The notes: a model not told the origin generated them from the letters alone. A DNA stretch of 64,000 nucleotides from Arabidopsis thaliana (GCF_000001735.4 NC_003071.7:12269151-12333150), one strand, 5' to 3'. Positions 46,683 to 59,450 are shown, counted from the first letter of the stretch. Made by a program: numbers and translations.

Positions 46683-48233
46683 ATTGTTTGTATAATATTG
46701 AATAAAAACTAATAAATTGTTATTAAAAGCCAAAAAGTATGGAAATAATAACTTAAAATTTGAAAACAAAAAAAATAGATGCAAGTGTAAACACAACATT
46801 TATATATTTTAAAGAAATTTAACTATTTAATCAATCCTTTGATAATCTGGAAATCAAATAGTAAGATAATATTGACGAAAATAGTGACAATATTAAAACT
46901 AACTAACACCATTTTTTCTTTAACTTAAGTAGAAGGAGAAAGAGGTAAAAGATGGAACATGGATGTAATGTTTTGACCATCACTGCTCGTGAGAATTTCC
47001 AGGCTCGTAAACTTCATCTTTGTTCCCGACTGGTGCACTGCTACCAAAGATTTTAAAAGTTTGTGATGTACCGATTCTACAAATTATTATAAAATTTTAT
47101 TTCATATTTGTCTTTATTCGTAAACTACTCGAAATGAAACAAAATTTTAGTTTTGTTTGGTTCATATGCAGGTTTTATCATGGCTCTGATTCGTATGTCA
47201 GAATTATATATAGCAAAATAACTAAATAATTGTTAACAAAAAAAAAATATATTAAGTTTCAGTTAAATACTTATAAAACGCTAAAAACCGTTATGTTTTT
47301 TCTAGGCATATGTTTAAGATGTGAGTTGTATAAATTGGCCTCACTTTTAAAAAATGTGAAAACATAAAAACCTGATGAATATTGTAAATGGTAAAAAATA
47401 GCGGAATAATATTTTTAAAACGTGAAAACCTGAATAAGTAGTATACTATTCATTCTATGTGATTCAAACTAAGTCAAATTCTATTTATCAAATTAACTTC
47501 AGTTTTCCACTAACTCTATTCATATTTATTAAAATTAAATGAGCCTGCAATAAATAAAGTAGCAAGCCTAGTAAGAAAACGGCCAAGCCCACCAATTCAA
47601 AAACAAAATCTTAAGCTTTAAACTCTTGATGATGAAGATTTAGGAGGCCTCGGCTCGACGGAGACTATAGGCGGAATATATCATTTGGAGAGGATACATA
47701 TTTTTAAGTAAATAACAAACTTTTAGCTTTGATAACATGCCTTCTCTAATATATATTTTGCTTATTTTTCTATCTTGTGTTGTTCCATATAGGGTTCTCC
47801 CATTCTTAGGTTTAGTAGAGTAGGTTCTCTACAACAAGATTCTAGCAAATCATCTTTGATGGAACGAAGTCTCTTGGTCATCTTTGTTTATATATTTTTT
47901 CTTTTTAAACTCTTAGATTAACATTTTTCATGAATTTGCAAAACACTCTTGATTTTCAGTTGAAGATTAATTTTACTAAGTCAAACAGAAATAAAAATAA
48001 AATCTCAAATAAAATACAGAATCTGGCTTTAAATTTATTAATAAAAATATATTAATCAATTTCTTCAAAATAATAATTATAGAAAACATATTAACTAGAA
48101 AACCAAAACTTGATGAACTAAAAGATAAGACATATCAGATTCAACGATTGTCATTAAGAAAATTTATTAAAAACGACAAAGAAAACAAAGATAACATTTT
48201 GGCATTGACATCGGCGTTGATGGATATGCGTTA

Positions 48234-49574
48234 TTACTGGTTGTGATTATAACAGTGGTTCTCTACCATCCAAGGAAAACTTGTTTTCTCAGCATATTTC
48301 ATCATCTCGTCAATGAATCCTTGTTGGTTCTCATAATGATTTTGATTTGGATTGTAAACTTCATCCTGAAACACAATCAAATAACAATATTGATGTTTCT
48401 GTTAACAATGAGTTAAACTACATGAATATTAGTCAAATTACAACTTGAGTGTATGTATATTTCTTGGTTGTGTTTAGAAAGGAATTGTTTGCAAAAAAAA
48501 AACTGTCTCTGATCCCTTTTTTAAAGAGATAATACAATTGTTTAGTTAGTTTAGAAGAGTTGAAGACTAGAATAGATATCATTTCTGATTTAAAATTATA
48601 GATGATGATAAAAAAATACAAACCTGATCCATAACTGGGATATAAACTTCTTGATTGTTATTAGGTAGAAAATTACTTTCAAGAAAATCCACATGTTCTG
48701 CTCCTTGGTTTGATGGGATTATGGACTGCAATTATTTGGTTAGTTGAGAAAAGTATACTATTAGAAAACTCAAATAGATTTTGATGTAAAATATATAAAA
48801 TGATTACAACATACAAACCTGATTCATATCTGGAATGCAAATGTCTTGCCCTTCACTGAAAAAGAGATTACTTGCCAGAGAATTCTCTAATCTATGGTTT
48901 TGAGAGACTATAAGCTGCAACTCGTTGGTTAGCTGAGGAGAGTTGAAGAGTGGAGAATTCAAAAATGAGGAGGAACTCCCTTCAGCAATAAGAAGTGGTG
49001 TCATGCCTTCATCTACTACAGTTGTTGCCATGTTTCCAGTTGTAGCGGTTGGTGCCATATCCATTAATGAAGAAGATTCTCCGATTTCAAAATTTGGATT
49101 GTTGAGGGTTACATTTTTATGATGATAAAGATTTCTAAGATAGTGATCAATAAACTTACATAAGTCAAGACGATCATTATCATTCATAACAAAATCTCCC
49201 ATGTTCCCACCAAGACACTTGAACATGACCTCCTTTAAGCAAGTCTCCTTATTTTCTACAATTAATTTCTTACTTTGCTTTTCGACTTTTGAGATGTATA
49301 GATTGAGAAATTCTTCGTGGTTCACCGATTTAACTTTCTTTTGGGTCTCCGGTAACATCTCAAATTTCTTGATGATATTATTCACCTCCGATTTTGATGG
49401 CCACACATCTGGATTTGAGTTGAATGGATTGTAGACGACCGCACATGCATTAACATCGCATAAAACCTTGAGATCATTGAGTTTCTTCAGAAATCCTTCT
49501 CTCCTCTGCTTGAACGATCTTTTCCTCATTCTATCATTGAAAATGTAAGTTAGATTTAACTTTTTTCTTGCCAT
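48234..49574 (-). CDS. AGL46: Type I MADS-box protein AGAMOUS-LIKE 46, three exons
   Basis: This is a type I (M-gamma-like) MADS-domain transcription factor, a class often expressed in female gametophyte or endosperm. Exons 49574-48819, 48725-48624 and 48365-48234 join in frame to give 329 aa. The MADS domain is at residues 1-60: MARKKLNLTYIFNDRMRKRS, FKQRREGFLKKLNDLKVLCD and ACAVVYNP. The linker VWPSKSEVNNIIKKFEMLPE is typical of the type I group. The C-terminal half is Asn/Ser-rich. The last 34 residues of exon 1 (to IPDMNQ) resemble the 34-residue exon 2 (to IPVMDQ), and both end at an identical CAG|GTTTGTAT donor; see the repeat entry. Exon 3 encodes DEVYNPNQNHYENQQGF and ends HNQ. Order matches At2g28700. 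Confidence 0.88.
48440..49015 (-). repeat. Tandem exon module in AGL46: two coding copies and one decayed copy
   Basis: Copy 1 is the end of exon 1, with upstream words CTTCAACTCTCCTCAGCTAA and GAGTTGCAGCTTATAG. Copy 2 is the end of intron 1 plus exon 2 (CTCAACTAACC.AATAATTGCAG|TCC), offset 195 bp. Copy 3 lies inside intron 2, with CTTCAACTCTTCTAAACTAA, then CAATTGTATTAT and CAACCAAGAAATATACATAC matching CAATCAAGAAGTTTATATC of copy 2. In copy 1 the GTTGCAG is coding (Glu-Leu-Gln); in copy 2 the corresponding bases are the intron 1 acceptor; in copy 3 the AG is lost. Confidence 0.72.
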
Positions 49575-49599
49575 GACTACACTAGATGATTTTTTTGCT

Positions 49600-52500
49600 A
49601 TGGTTTACGTGTATTATATTTTTTTTTACTGTAAAGCAAATGATTATATAGTAATTAAAGGGTCCACATATACGTTGTCATTTTGCTGGCTATTTGACTA
49701 CAAATTTTAATACTAAGTTAGGATAAATTTCTTACTTAATACATCATTCATGATAAATATTTTATTTAATATATACTTTATGATAATTATTAGCATATTG
49801 GTGAGATGCAAAGTTTTATTTGTTGAGGTTAAGTTCAAATTATATTTTAAAATTGTATATGTTCACATTAGTATTTACAATATGGTGTGTCTATTTTTTT
49901 AATTGTAGATGGAAGGAGTGATCCAAGATGGGGTTAGGAAAAATAATCATCCACCAGTTATCAAAAAAAAAAAAAAAAACAGAATCCGCACCACTGAAGG
50001 AACATAATATGGACTGACAAGCCTCAACGGCTATGGCTTTTGAGTTTGAAAGGGAACAATGTGATGATTATACATGATAGATAGCCCATGTGGTGGACTT
50101 AATCTTAAGCCCATTTTGACATTTGGTCTGCTTAAACCCCGATTAAACTAAACGAAAGGAGAAGAATAAAAGGTTGTATTACAAGAGCTCATGCCAAGAC
50201 TCAAGAAAAATAAACATCCATACCACAAAAACAACTCTCGGACAAAGAGGAAACAGAAATGATACATGTTTCTTTTGATATATTGCCCATCGGACCATCT
50301 CACACCATTGGAGGATGGTTCATCAAATCATCCGTAACAACGTTCCTATACGAAAGCATTGCTGACATCAACAAGTTTTGATCTGACTCTCAAGCGAGTA
50401 TGACATCTCCCTGAAGGTATCTTCTCACTTCTTCACATTCTCATATCGCTAATGTCCCAGCCATTTCGATGGAAAGCTCCAACTGTAGACATATTTGGAG
50501 TCAAAATAATTAGTTCATTTAAACACAATCTTAAATCTAATTATGTGGGACAAGTTTATCCACGTAAGTTATAAAGCTTGAAAGGAATCATGATTTATTA
50601 ATTAGGTAAATATTAGACTCCGTAGAGATCGTAGATAGATTTGAGTCTAGACATTTTTTTTGGACATGATTTGAGTCTAGAGAATCTTAGAATATGTATT
50701 AGTATGACTAAAAAAACTTGTGATTTTAATTTTTTTGTGAAAGGGCGGCGTGAATCATGGACTTTTCTGTACTTTAATCATCTTCGATCTTCTCTTTTTT
50801 TTTCTACCCTTTTCCAAACATATATGAACACTTCAACTTCACGCGCGACTATGTACTTTTCGTGTACGGTTTTTTGTTGTTGAAAATTATTTTTCATGAT
50901 TACTATTTTGGGATTGATTAAAAAGCGATTTCACACCTCTCTTTTTTTTTTTTTTAACGATAATAGATTTCAAACTTTAGATATAAGATGCACACAACCC
51001 ATATGGTGATTCAATTAACAAAACAAAGGAAGAGTTAGTGTCGAATTAAAGGACTGAAGAAAAATTGAACCAAACGCATCTAATCAAAATTAAGTTTCCA
51101 ATTTTTAATGGAATCCGGGAAATATGGTGCAAGTCAAATAATATAAAATAATGTTATAAACTCGAAATTATATGATAAGTTTTTGAAAATGGCAATCACT
51201 AATCTTCAAGACAAAACATTGTAGTATAAATTCATGTTTTTACACTATAATATAAAATATTTCCAAAAAATCACAATTATAGTTTGTTCTTAGTTTATAG
51301 GATAAAAATACTTCTCAGTTTGGATTTAAATAGTGTATATATATTCTAAATTAGCAACTTTTAAACACTAAGTCAAACAGATATTCCCTCTGTTCCTTTT
51401 TGTTTGATTGTTTAGAAAAAAAAATTTGTTTCTAAAAGATTGATTTTTTAAGTTTTCCATGTAATATTATTGGTTAATATTAGTGAATTGTAATTTTCAA
51501 AAAAAATAGTTAATTATTATTGGTTTAGAGTTATAGAAAACTGTAAAACACTAAAAATAATACATTTATAATCAACATTTAATATATTTTTTTAATATGT
51601 GTGTTTTTTCTAAACAATTAAACAAAAAAGAACTAGATGGAGTATAATTTAAACAAGCTGGTTGTTGAATGATATAATTGAAGATTTTGTTTTATTATCA
51701 CTAAAAGTATTGTTCCGCACATTCATAAGACTTTAAACCAAAAATAAATCAATAAAATCAGCCACATGACCACCATGTTGGTTAATATATATTGAAAAAA
51801 CAAGGCGTCGAGCCACTTACACTTATATAAAATTGTATATGACTTCCATGTCCGTTGATAAAATAAATAAAACTTGCTTGTCCAATTTCTATTTCATAGA
51901 GTGAAAAGTTTTGGTAGTTGGTACTATAGGACATCCTTATTGTAGGGACCGACCATAAAAACTTTACATAGAGAGATCTAAAGAAAAAATATTTAATGCA
52001 TATGGTTTGTCATTATGTCTACATACATTTGTGAATGGTATATATAAACCAGTATTTTAATTATTTTCTCTTTGGTTTTAGGCATGGTTTAACCATCTTC
52101 ATGTATTATTTTTTTTGAATCAATGAGAATGAGCTTATGTAATATTTTACTTCTTAATTTTGAGAAAATTTAATTAAAATTTGCATTAGTTATAATATGG
52201 AACATATCTAAATTTGGATATGTAAACCCATTAAAGTATGAACACAGAAAATTCGTTTCGATTCACTAAGAATTAAATCAACACCTAAAACATACGAGAT
52301 AACACGTAACGTAATTTTCATGCGTGATGTTGAATGAAGATAATCTATATCTTCACGAGGAAACACAAAAAGAAAAGTTGGAAAAAATAGCGTTTGAGAT
52401 GCATGCGTGAGAGTGTGCGAGTGGGGAACTGGGGATAAAGAGAAAGGTTAGATAATAGTAAAACACTCTAGAGCGTCTGACTCACGACTATTTTTCTGCT

Positions 52501-53700
52501 CGTCGTTTGGTTTGGTATGCGATGACGTTTGTGTGACTCAATCGCAACTTGCCGTACCAAAAGTCTTGCCGTACTTCCTCTTCAATTACTAAAATACCCA
52601 TTTCCTAATATAATCTTATCTTTAAACAATTGTAAACTACCAAAGATTTCTAGACTTTAATTTCGGTCCATAGTTTTTATCGACCAAGAATCAAAATCAT
52701 AGTTGTTTTAAGCCACGGTTCTGAGCAAGTAGGTTAATCCTCTTTGCCGGTACAACTCGAAGATGGGACATGGTCGTTGTTTCTCTAAGAAAGATCGACT
52801 AGTACAACTACTAACACCATGTGTTATCTCTTTAATTTCTTAGTTTAGTTACCACCATATATTTATTAACTCCACTTTGAAATATTAAATCATAGTTACT
52901 TGTTGACAATTTTTATTTTTTTATATTAATTATGTTGATAGTTAGATGATAACAATATTTGTGTTGTGGCAAACGCAGTTGTATTACCAATAAGACAATA
53001 ACAATGGTTGGTACCAAAACAGCATCACAAATTTAGCAATAACCTTTGAATCAATCAATTGGGGTTTTGCTATGTTTAATGAGTTTAAAATACTTAAATA
53101 CATAACTAATTGATAATAACTGTAACAACAAAAAAAGAACCAATTGATAATAAACGAAATATAATAATTTATGTCTCCTACATATATTGTTGTAGATATC
53201 TTTTAACTTTCATTTAGGAGATTTCATAAAAACTTACTTTTTCAGTTGTTAACTTTTTTTTTTTTTTTTTTTGTTGTTAAAAAACTTCTTTATACTAATT
53301 AGTTAGGATGGTTGATAAACATTGAATTCGAATATGTGTTTGTTCCCTGCATTATCGGTTGAGCTGATGTTGTACTCATTTAGCCAAAACACTAATTAAA
53401 AATCCATCATCTAGTGTATGGTTATAGAAGTTTTATCTTAATTAAGTGCACTAACTCATGTCCTTATAGATTCTGTTTACATGTCTGTCTCGTTTCTAAT
53501 CGGTTAAACATGATGATTAATAAGCAATCAAAGGAATAGTCAGTTTTTGTTTTATTTTTTGCTATTTTGTATATAATAACACGAAACTATTATTGAACGT
53601 GGAAGGTCAACGAAAAGGTGTTTATTCAGCAAGAGGAAAGGGTAAAACTAGAATTTCAGCTCTCCGTCTCACAACTAAAGTCAATGCAAAAAAGCTAAGC
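49600..53700. other. Intergenic between AGL46 promoter and the zinc-finger gene
   Basis: About 4 kb without a supportable gene. A less AT-rich block at 50090-50480 reads as scattered open pieces on both strands but matches nothing I recognise. A Stowaway MITE lies at 51384-51642. A long T run occurs near 53250-53272. The open frame at 50641-50883 lacks features. Confidence 0.5.
51384..51642. mobile_element. Stowaway-type MITE, second copy
   Basis: The left end TTCCCTCTGTTCCTTTTTG pairs with the complement of CTCCATCTAGTTCTTTTTTG at the right, continuing through GTTTGATTGTTTAGAAAAAA on both sides (about 40 bp). TA flanks both ends (51382-51383, 51643-51644). Its 259-bp size is close to the 257-bp copy at 12197 but the interiors differ. 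Confidence 0.82.
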
Positions 53701-53712
53701 TAAGTTTTCGCT

Positions 53713-53719
53713 TATATAA
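53713..53719 (+). promoter_or_regulatory. TATA box of the zinc-finger gene
   Basis: TATATAA about 105 bp upstream of the chosen ATG at 53824. Confidence 0.65.
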
Positions 53720-53823
53720 ACACGATCAAAACTCATTATTCAACAAAGTCTTCGTTTCATTTTTCATTTTTCATTTCTCAACCAAAAAAAAAAAGAGTGA
53801 TTTTTTTTTTAATCATCAGTCAA

Positions 53824-54294
53824 ATGGAAAGGGGAAGATCAGATATGGAGATGATAAACAACATGGCAAATTGCTTGATTCTTCTATCAAAGGCCCATCA
53901 AAACGACACCAAAAGCCGTGTTTTCGCGTGCAAGACATGCAACAAAGAGTTCCCGTCGTTCCAAGCCTTGGGAGGTCACCGAGCCAGCCACCGGCGATCC
54001 GCAGCGCTTGAAGGCCACGCACCTCCTTCTCCTAAGAGAGTCAAACCGGTGAAACACGAGTGTCCCATATGTGGTGCTGAGTTCGCGGTAGGGCAGGCCT
54101 TAGGTGGTCACATGAGGAAGCATAGAGGTGGATCAGGAGGAGGAGGTGGCCGGAGTTTGGCGCCGGCTACAGCGCCGGTGACGATGAAGAAATCAGGCGG
54201 TGGTAATGGAAAAAGAGTTTTGTGTTTGGACTTGAACTTGACGCCTTTAGAGAACGAAGATTTGAAGTTGGAGCTTGGGAGGTTTATTTTCTGA
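53824..54294 (+). CDS. C2H2 zinc-finger repressor, two QALGGH fingers and EAR motif
   Basis: This is a ZAT-type (C1-2i) plant transcription factor, probably a nuclear repressor in stress or defence signalling. It is intronless, 156 aa from MERGRSDMEM. Finger 1 is FACKTCNKEFPSFQALGGHR (Cys36, Cys39, His52, His56). Finger 2 is HECPICGAEFAVGQALGGHM (Cys80, Cys83, His96, His100). A Gly-rich linker follows, and the C-terminus has LDLNLTPLE (residues 135-143), a DLN-type EAR repression motif. An in-frame ATG nine codons upstream (53797) would add MIFFLIISQ; it was rejected because that is unlike family N-termini. Order and length match At2g28710. Confidence 0.93.
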   Translation: MERGRSDMEMINNMANCLILLSKAHQNDTKSRVFACKTCNKEFPSFQALGGHRASHRRSAALEGHAPPSPKRVKPVKHECPICGAEFAVGQALGGHMRKHRGGSGGGGGRSLAPATAPVTMKKSGGGNGKRVLCLDLNLTPLENEDLKLELGRFIF

Positions 54295-54299
54295 TTTTT

Positions 54300-57200
54300 G
54301 TTCGTTTTTCTTTTTAGGGTATACTTGTGTAGGGTAAGTTTATTTTTTCTGATAATTTCTATTTTTGTAGACTTTCAGTATTTTTTGTATAACAACTTTA
54401 CGGTATATACCGTTATGTATAGATACAGATATATACATCTTATATTGTTCGAGTTATTATGTATATATATATATATAAAGTCTGTTTCAGTAATAATCAT
54501 TTTGTTGAATTCTTTTAGCGTCGCATTGATTACGTAGACATATATAATTTGAATTCTGAAAACATTAGTTTTGAACTTGGATGATACCACAAACAAATCA
54601 TACACGTTAGGTTCAGATTCTTAGTTTCAGTTTTTTTGTATTAGAATCATGTTCCAGAGTTATTGGTTCTATAAACTAATCGGACATCTTTGTCTATAAG
54701 TAGGGGTATAAGACCTCTTCGTTTTACTATTTGTCTATAATTAGACATCTAGTTTTTTGTCATTAACTTGCTAAAACTTTTGGTAACGAAAAAAAGAAGA
54801 AAGTCATTAACTAGAAATTTCGAGATTTCTTTTCGTTGTAGACGTTTTGTTAAAAAAACTAATTAGTATTCAAAATTTATATTGAAAGAAACAAAATTTC
54901 CACACAAAAAAAAAAACAGTTGAAATGAGTCGTTGATGATAAACATTTATGTGTACGAAAGACATGATAAGAATAAGCAAGTAATGGTAGTTTAGTTTTT
55001 TTTAATCATGTGGATCTTTAGACCAGAGATTACAGATTATAGTCATGGTTCTAGTCATTTAGGTAATCTAGCCACTTCATAATCCTTGCAGATTTCAGGT
55101 ATTTATGATGGCAAAGAATATATAGCTCCAATATATTTTTGAATGATTGGACCAATTGGAAACTCGATTATATTAATATAGTTTCCTAGAGATTACCATA
55201 GAGAAACTAAGTTCAATTGCATAAGCAATATCAATATAGCAAACATCCTAGCTAGATATATAGGCGACAATAGATTGGATAAATTGTATGAAGCTTATAA
55301 GGTTCGGATTTACGGCTTCTTTAATAGATAAACTAATTTTTTCTTCCTATATCGGTAATATCGGAGTGGCAAAAAGTTTAGTGTTTTCCGTAAAAAAATA
55401 TAAACAAATAACCTGTTATCATGTAAAATGGAGTATTATTAGTTAAAATAACATAATAATTTTTTTTAGAAACACGTGCAAAATCCATGTTATGAAGTTA
55501 CAAATTTGCTAAATATTTGGTAACAAAAAAAGAAAGTCATATACTATAAATTTCAAGATTTCTTTTCATTTTCGCTATGACTTTTTGGTTCAAAAAGAAG
55601 ACTGATTAGTATAGGAGAAAAGTTATGTCACGGTCATGGAGAACAAAAGATCCACATAATTAAAACTAAATCTCAATTAAATGAGTCGTTGGTGATCAAA
55701 CATATGTGTACCGAAAGACGTGATAAGAAGAAGCAAAAGATGTAGTTTAGTGGTTATAGTCATGTAGTTTAGTGGTTATTGTCATAAGATTGAGTGGTGG
55801 ATTAGTTTAGGCTTCTTTGATGAGAAAGTAGCTATACCATTTTGTTGCATGGTTGAACCAATTGGGAAACAATATTATATTAGATTAGTTTCCGAGAAGT
55901 TTTCCTAGAGATTGGCCTGGTAATCGCATAGAAGTTTTTCAAACACTAAGAGCTTGAATAGGTTTGACTTGTGACAGATGCTATATAGACTAAGTAGCTT
56001 GTGGACTACATCGTTTTTATGTTTATCATTCACGACATAAATTTTAGATATGTACTATATATGCAAGAAAAAAAAAATCTTAAGAAAAAAAAACTAAAAT
56101 AAATAAATATATATGAAATGCATCGTATTGTTGTTCATACCATATAATTTTCAAATAGATTAAGTAAAGAAGAGAATCATGTAATCCCAAACCTAACTTT
56201 TTCTTAAAGCCCAAACTGAAAAAAGGACTTATAAGTTCGCAAAGATAAGACCTAGTAGAAAGTTATGGAAGCAATTGATAATGAGATATAACGATAATTC
56301 TTTGATGAATGCGTCCGGTCCAATATAGATTTTGAAACTGAATAGTCTTCAACCGATTTTCAGAAATATCATTTTCACCTTAAGTCACTATGAAACAATA
56401 ATGGTGCCGGTCTCATCTCAACTAAATTAATGGTTGGAAACGATTACCTAAAATGTAGACAATTATCTATTTGGTACGTAGTCGTCTCCTTTAAGCTTCT
56501 TCTTTTTCGTCCAAACATGCTTTAATTTTGGGAATCCGTTTAGTGATTTAATTTTAGAAATCCTATCAAATTAACTAGATATGTTTTGATTTGTGATGTA
56601 TGAGTTTTTGAGCTTTCTTGGTGAAGAAGATGGTAATGATGTATGATCGTTTGTGTCATTATCTTTTTTTGTTTGTTTTATAAATAACTAAATAAGTATT
56701 AGTTTCGTCGGCTAAATTAGTCATACCCAAGAGATCAAGCTTGTAAGGTCAACTGCTTGTTGATTAGTGATTCATAGAAATTCACAACAGCCTCCACTGG
56801 CTAGTATTCAACAAATTTAAAAAATCATAAAACAAATTATGAGGTACTAAACAAAAAAAGCATTATAACATAAATCCAAAATTTCCCAAATGTTGGTAGA
56901 AACTAGAAAGTAAACTTCACTGAGAAGCTATGAACTTTTGCCTCCATCCACACGTTGTTCTTTTATACTCGATATATGCTTCATTTACAAACAAAATAAG
57001 CTTATTACATGAGTTACATGGAATTCAATAGAGGAAGTAAGGACTCTTCTGTCCAGAGTTCAATTTTAATTATAAATAATAAAGTCATGGTATTTTTAGT
57101 AGGTTTCGGTCCAAGATTAACAAGATGGCTTGCTTTTTCAATGAGTCATTTCACCATAGTATTAGTCAGACTTGTATGTGATGTGTCGGATGGTTGTGTC

Positions 57201-57880
57201 GCTATGGATGGTCCTTGCAAAGCAATTTGAATTTTGTTCTCTCCAATACGATGTCGACTTAGATCACTTAGTAAGAAAAGAAAAATCTAATGATTTGACA
57301 ACATGCGGTTTGTTTGTTTTTTAATGGACGAGTAAACATGTCCATTGCTCGTATTCAGCAATTGTTAAAATCTAGTCTATGTTCGAAAGTTTGTTACCGA
57401 CAATGAGTATGCAATAGAATTTGAGGTTGGCTTTTGTATTATGAATCTTCACACTCATCTTAAGCTTATATGATCGGTTCTATATGTAATAAACTTATCT
57501 TTTGTTTCGGTTCCAGTTTCAATTCTTTCAATTCGGTTATTTTGTCCGGACCTAGTCCGAATCCTTTAATCTCGGTTTAATTTATAAGCCCAGGTCTAAC
57601 GTGATCCACGTCACCAACGATACTGAACATAACTCCACATTAGCAATCCGATGCCTTCTCCAACATAAAAGAAAAACACTTACTTATCATCATCTATCAG
57701 CCGTAGATTAAGATATTTAGTATCCTCAATCTAACAAACACAAAATCACCACGTCATCAATCCTTGTCAAATTCTCTCATCCAATCAAATCCATTACTTC
57801 CTCCTTAATATCTTTCACCGCTTCATCATCTTCTTCATCATCATCAATCACAAAAATCCAAATCCCAAAACTTTCCCGAG
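54300..57880. other. Intergenic between the zinc-finger gene and H2B
   Basis: The first part holds the 3' untranslated region of the zinc-finger gene and a TATATA-rich stretch. A diverged duplicated block (54765-55205 and 55500-55920) is listed separately. The open frame at 57009-57230 has no recognisable features. The stretch at 57600-57890 is the H2B promoter and leader, with CCAATC at 57780-57785 and a TC-rich leader. Confidence 0.5.
54765..55920 (+). repeat. Diverged tandem duplication of about 0.45 kb
   Basis: Block A (about 54765-55205) and block B (about 55500-55920) share, in the same order, TTGGTAAC.AAAAAAAGAA, AAATTTC.AGATTTCTTTTC, AATGAGTCGTTG.TGAT, ATGTGTAC.GAAAGAC.TGAT, TAGTTTAG, ACCAATTGG.AAAC and TTTCCTAGAGATT. 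The offset drops from about 737 to 718 bp along the block through small indels. Neither block has coding potential that I can recognise. Confidence 0.65.
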
Positions 57881-57892
57881 AAAACTAAAAAA

Positions 57893-58348
57893 ATGGCACC
57901 AAAAGCCGGAAAGAAACCAGCAGAGAAAAAGCCCGCAGAGAAAGCTCCAGCAGAAGAAGAGAAAGTAGCCGAAAAAGCACCAGCAGAGAAGAAACCAAAA
58001 GCCGGAAAAAAACTACCAAAAGAAGCAGTCACCGGAGGAGTCGAGAAGAAGAAGAAACGAGTCAAGAAAAGCACAGAGACATACAAGATCTACATCTTCA
58101 AGGTGTTGAAACAAGTTCATCCAGATATTGGAATCTCAAGTAAAGCTATGGGGATTATGAACAGTTTTATCAATGATATATTCGAGAAACTTGCGCAAGA
58201 AGCTTCAAAATTAGCTAGGTATAATAAGAAACCTACGATTACTTCTAGGGAGATTCAGACAGCTGTTAGACTAGTGTTACCTGGTGAACTTGCTAAGCAT
58301 GCTGTTTCTGAAGGAACTAAGGCTGTTACTAAGTTTACTAGCTCTTAG
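57893..58348 (+). CDS. HTB3: Histone H2B
   Basis: A core histone that pairs with H2A in the nucleosome. Intronless, 151 aa. The N-terminal tail is rich in Lys/Ala/Pro/Glu repeats ([18 protein letters not shown]). The histone fold begins near residue 58 at [20 protein letters not shown] and continues through [15 protein letters not shown] and [19 protein letters not shown]. The C-terminus AVTKFTSS carries the conserved ubiquitination Lys (residue 147 counting Met). The longer repeat-rich tail fits H2B.3 (At2g28720). An antisense open frame here is only a shadow of the repeats. A replication-dependent histone, expected in S phase; an H4 gene lies 2.1 kb away, convergent. Confidence 0.96.
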
Positions 58349-58354
58349 GTTTAG

Positions 58355-59450
58355 CCGTTTAGGTTTCGAATCTTGGTTCGTTTTGATATGGAATCTGATG
58401 GTTTTTATGTAATTTGTTGAAGATTGTAATGGTGTTAATGTTTTCTTTTTAATTTGGATTTTGTGTTTAGTGACTTGGGATTCTACAAGAAGTTTGATAT
58501 TTATGAATGTTAAATTAAAATTTGGATTTTGGTGGATGATTTTGTACGATGAATCGGTAATTTTGTTGTGAATTATTCTTGAGCTTAGCTTTTGTTTATT
58601 CACCTTAGAAATGATTGATCAACTAATCATCGAACAGGTTATAACGGATGATGACGAGTCTTTTATCAGCTTAGAGACAAATTTCTTTCCTGATTTAGTT
58701 ATTTTGACAATAACTTGGTACACAAACTATTACTTATAGGTTTAGTAAAATACATCTACACTGAGGATAATATGGCTGGAATGTGTTTTTTGGTTTCTTG
58801 ATTCCGTTTTTTTTTTTTTTTGGACTTTTGTGCTAGTGATTCAATCAAACCCTTGTTTATGCTCTGGATTATCGCATTTCTTTTTTATGTGTGATTAGAG
58901 TATTGCATCATTTTATATCTTGAAGAAAGAGGATCATGCCAAAACCAACCTTGCTTTTGACACTAAATCAAACAAATCATCGAACCATTTCCATTTGGGT
59001 TTACAATCCAGTAACCGATTCACCTTTGCATTGTTCCAACCCTAAAATGTTCATTATCTGACAATCTCATATTACTAAAATTAAATAATTTGAGATTCAT
59101 ACGTGTATTTGCACACGGGTTCTTCTCTTGGGTCGTCACATGACGCGAGTTCTTAATTGATTCTGAAATAATAAATTAAGAAGCCATTGTTTCGAATCCT
59201 ATAACTGCCTTAACGGTGGATATTTCTCTCTTAGTTAGGTGTTTGTTCATTAAAACCCGGTCACAATAATTTTAATTAAATTTGTATTAACTAAGAAAAT
59301 GGTAAATCCGTAATTATAAAAAAAGTTCATGAAAACGTGTAAGAGTCCTCTCTCCCACTCTTCTTCGTCACATTGTATAATCCCAAAACTAACTCAAAAT
59401 CTTTTTAACTTCACACACACAAAACTAAACACTTCTATAATTTTGATTCT
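58355..59450. other. H2B 3' region and upstream region of the small membrane-protein gene
   Basis: The first 200-300 bp is the H2B 3' untranslated region; no metazoan-type histone stem-loop is expected in plants and none was seen. The remainder is AT-rich with no supported gene. TTATAAAAAAAG near 59314-59325 may act as a weak TATA for the next gene. Confidence 0.5.

Larger units (their letters stand above)
39600..48230. other. Large gene-poor region between the DUF1635 gene and AGL46
   Basis: About 8.6 kb without a supportable protein gene. Open frames such as 43116-43388, 43927-44193 and 44873-45064 show no domain or splice partner that I can recognise. Items inside that can be supported are a Tourist-like MITE (40726-41095), a 15-bp inverted repeat (44784-44878), a snRNA-type promoter-like pair (45777-45819) and a 35-bp tandem repeat (46613-46682). 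Confidence 0.5.

Noticed and set aside
50090-50480. Block of more balanced base composition that looked like a gene fragment
   Set aside because: Short open pieces on both strands (for example SHTIGGWFIKSSVTTFLYES on plus) match nothing I recognise, and no consistent frame or splice pattern emerges.
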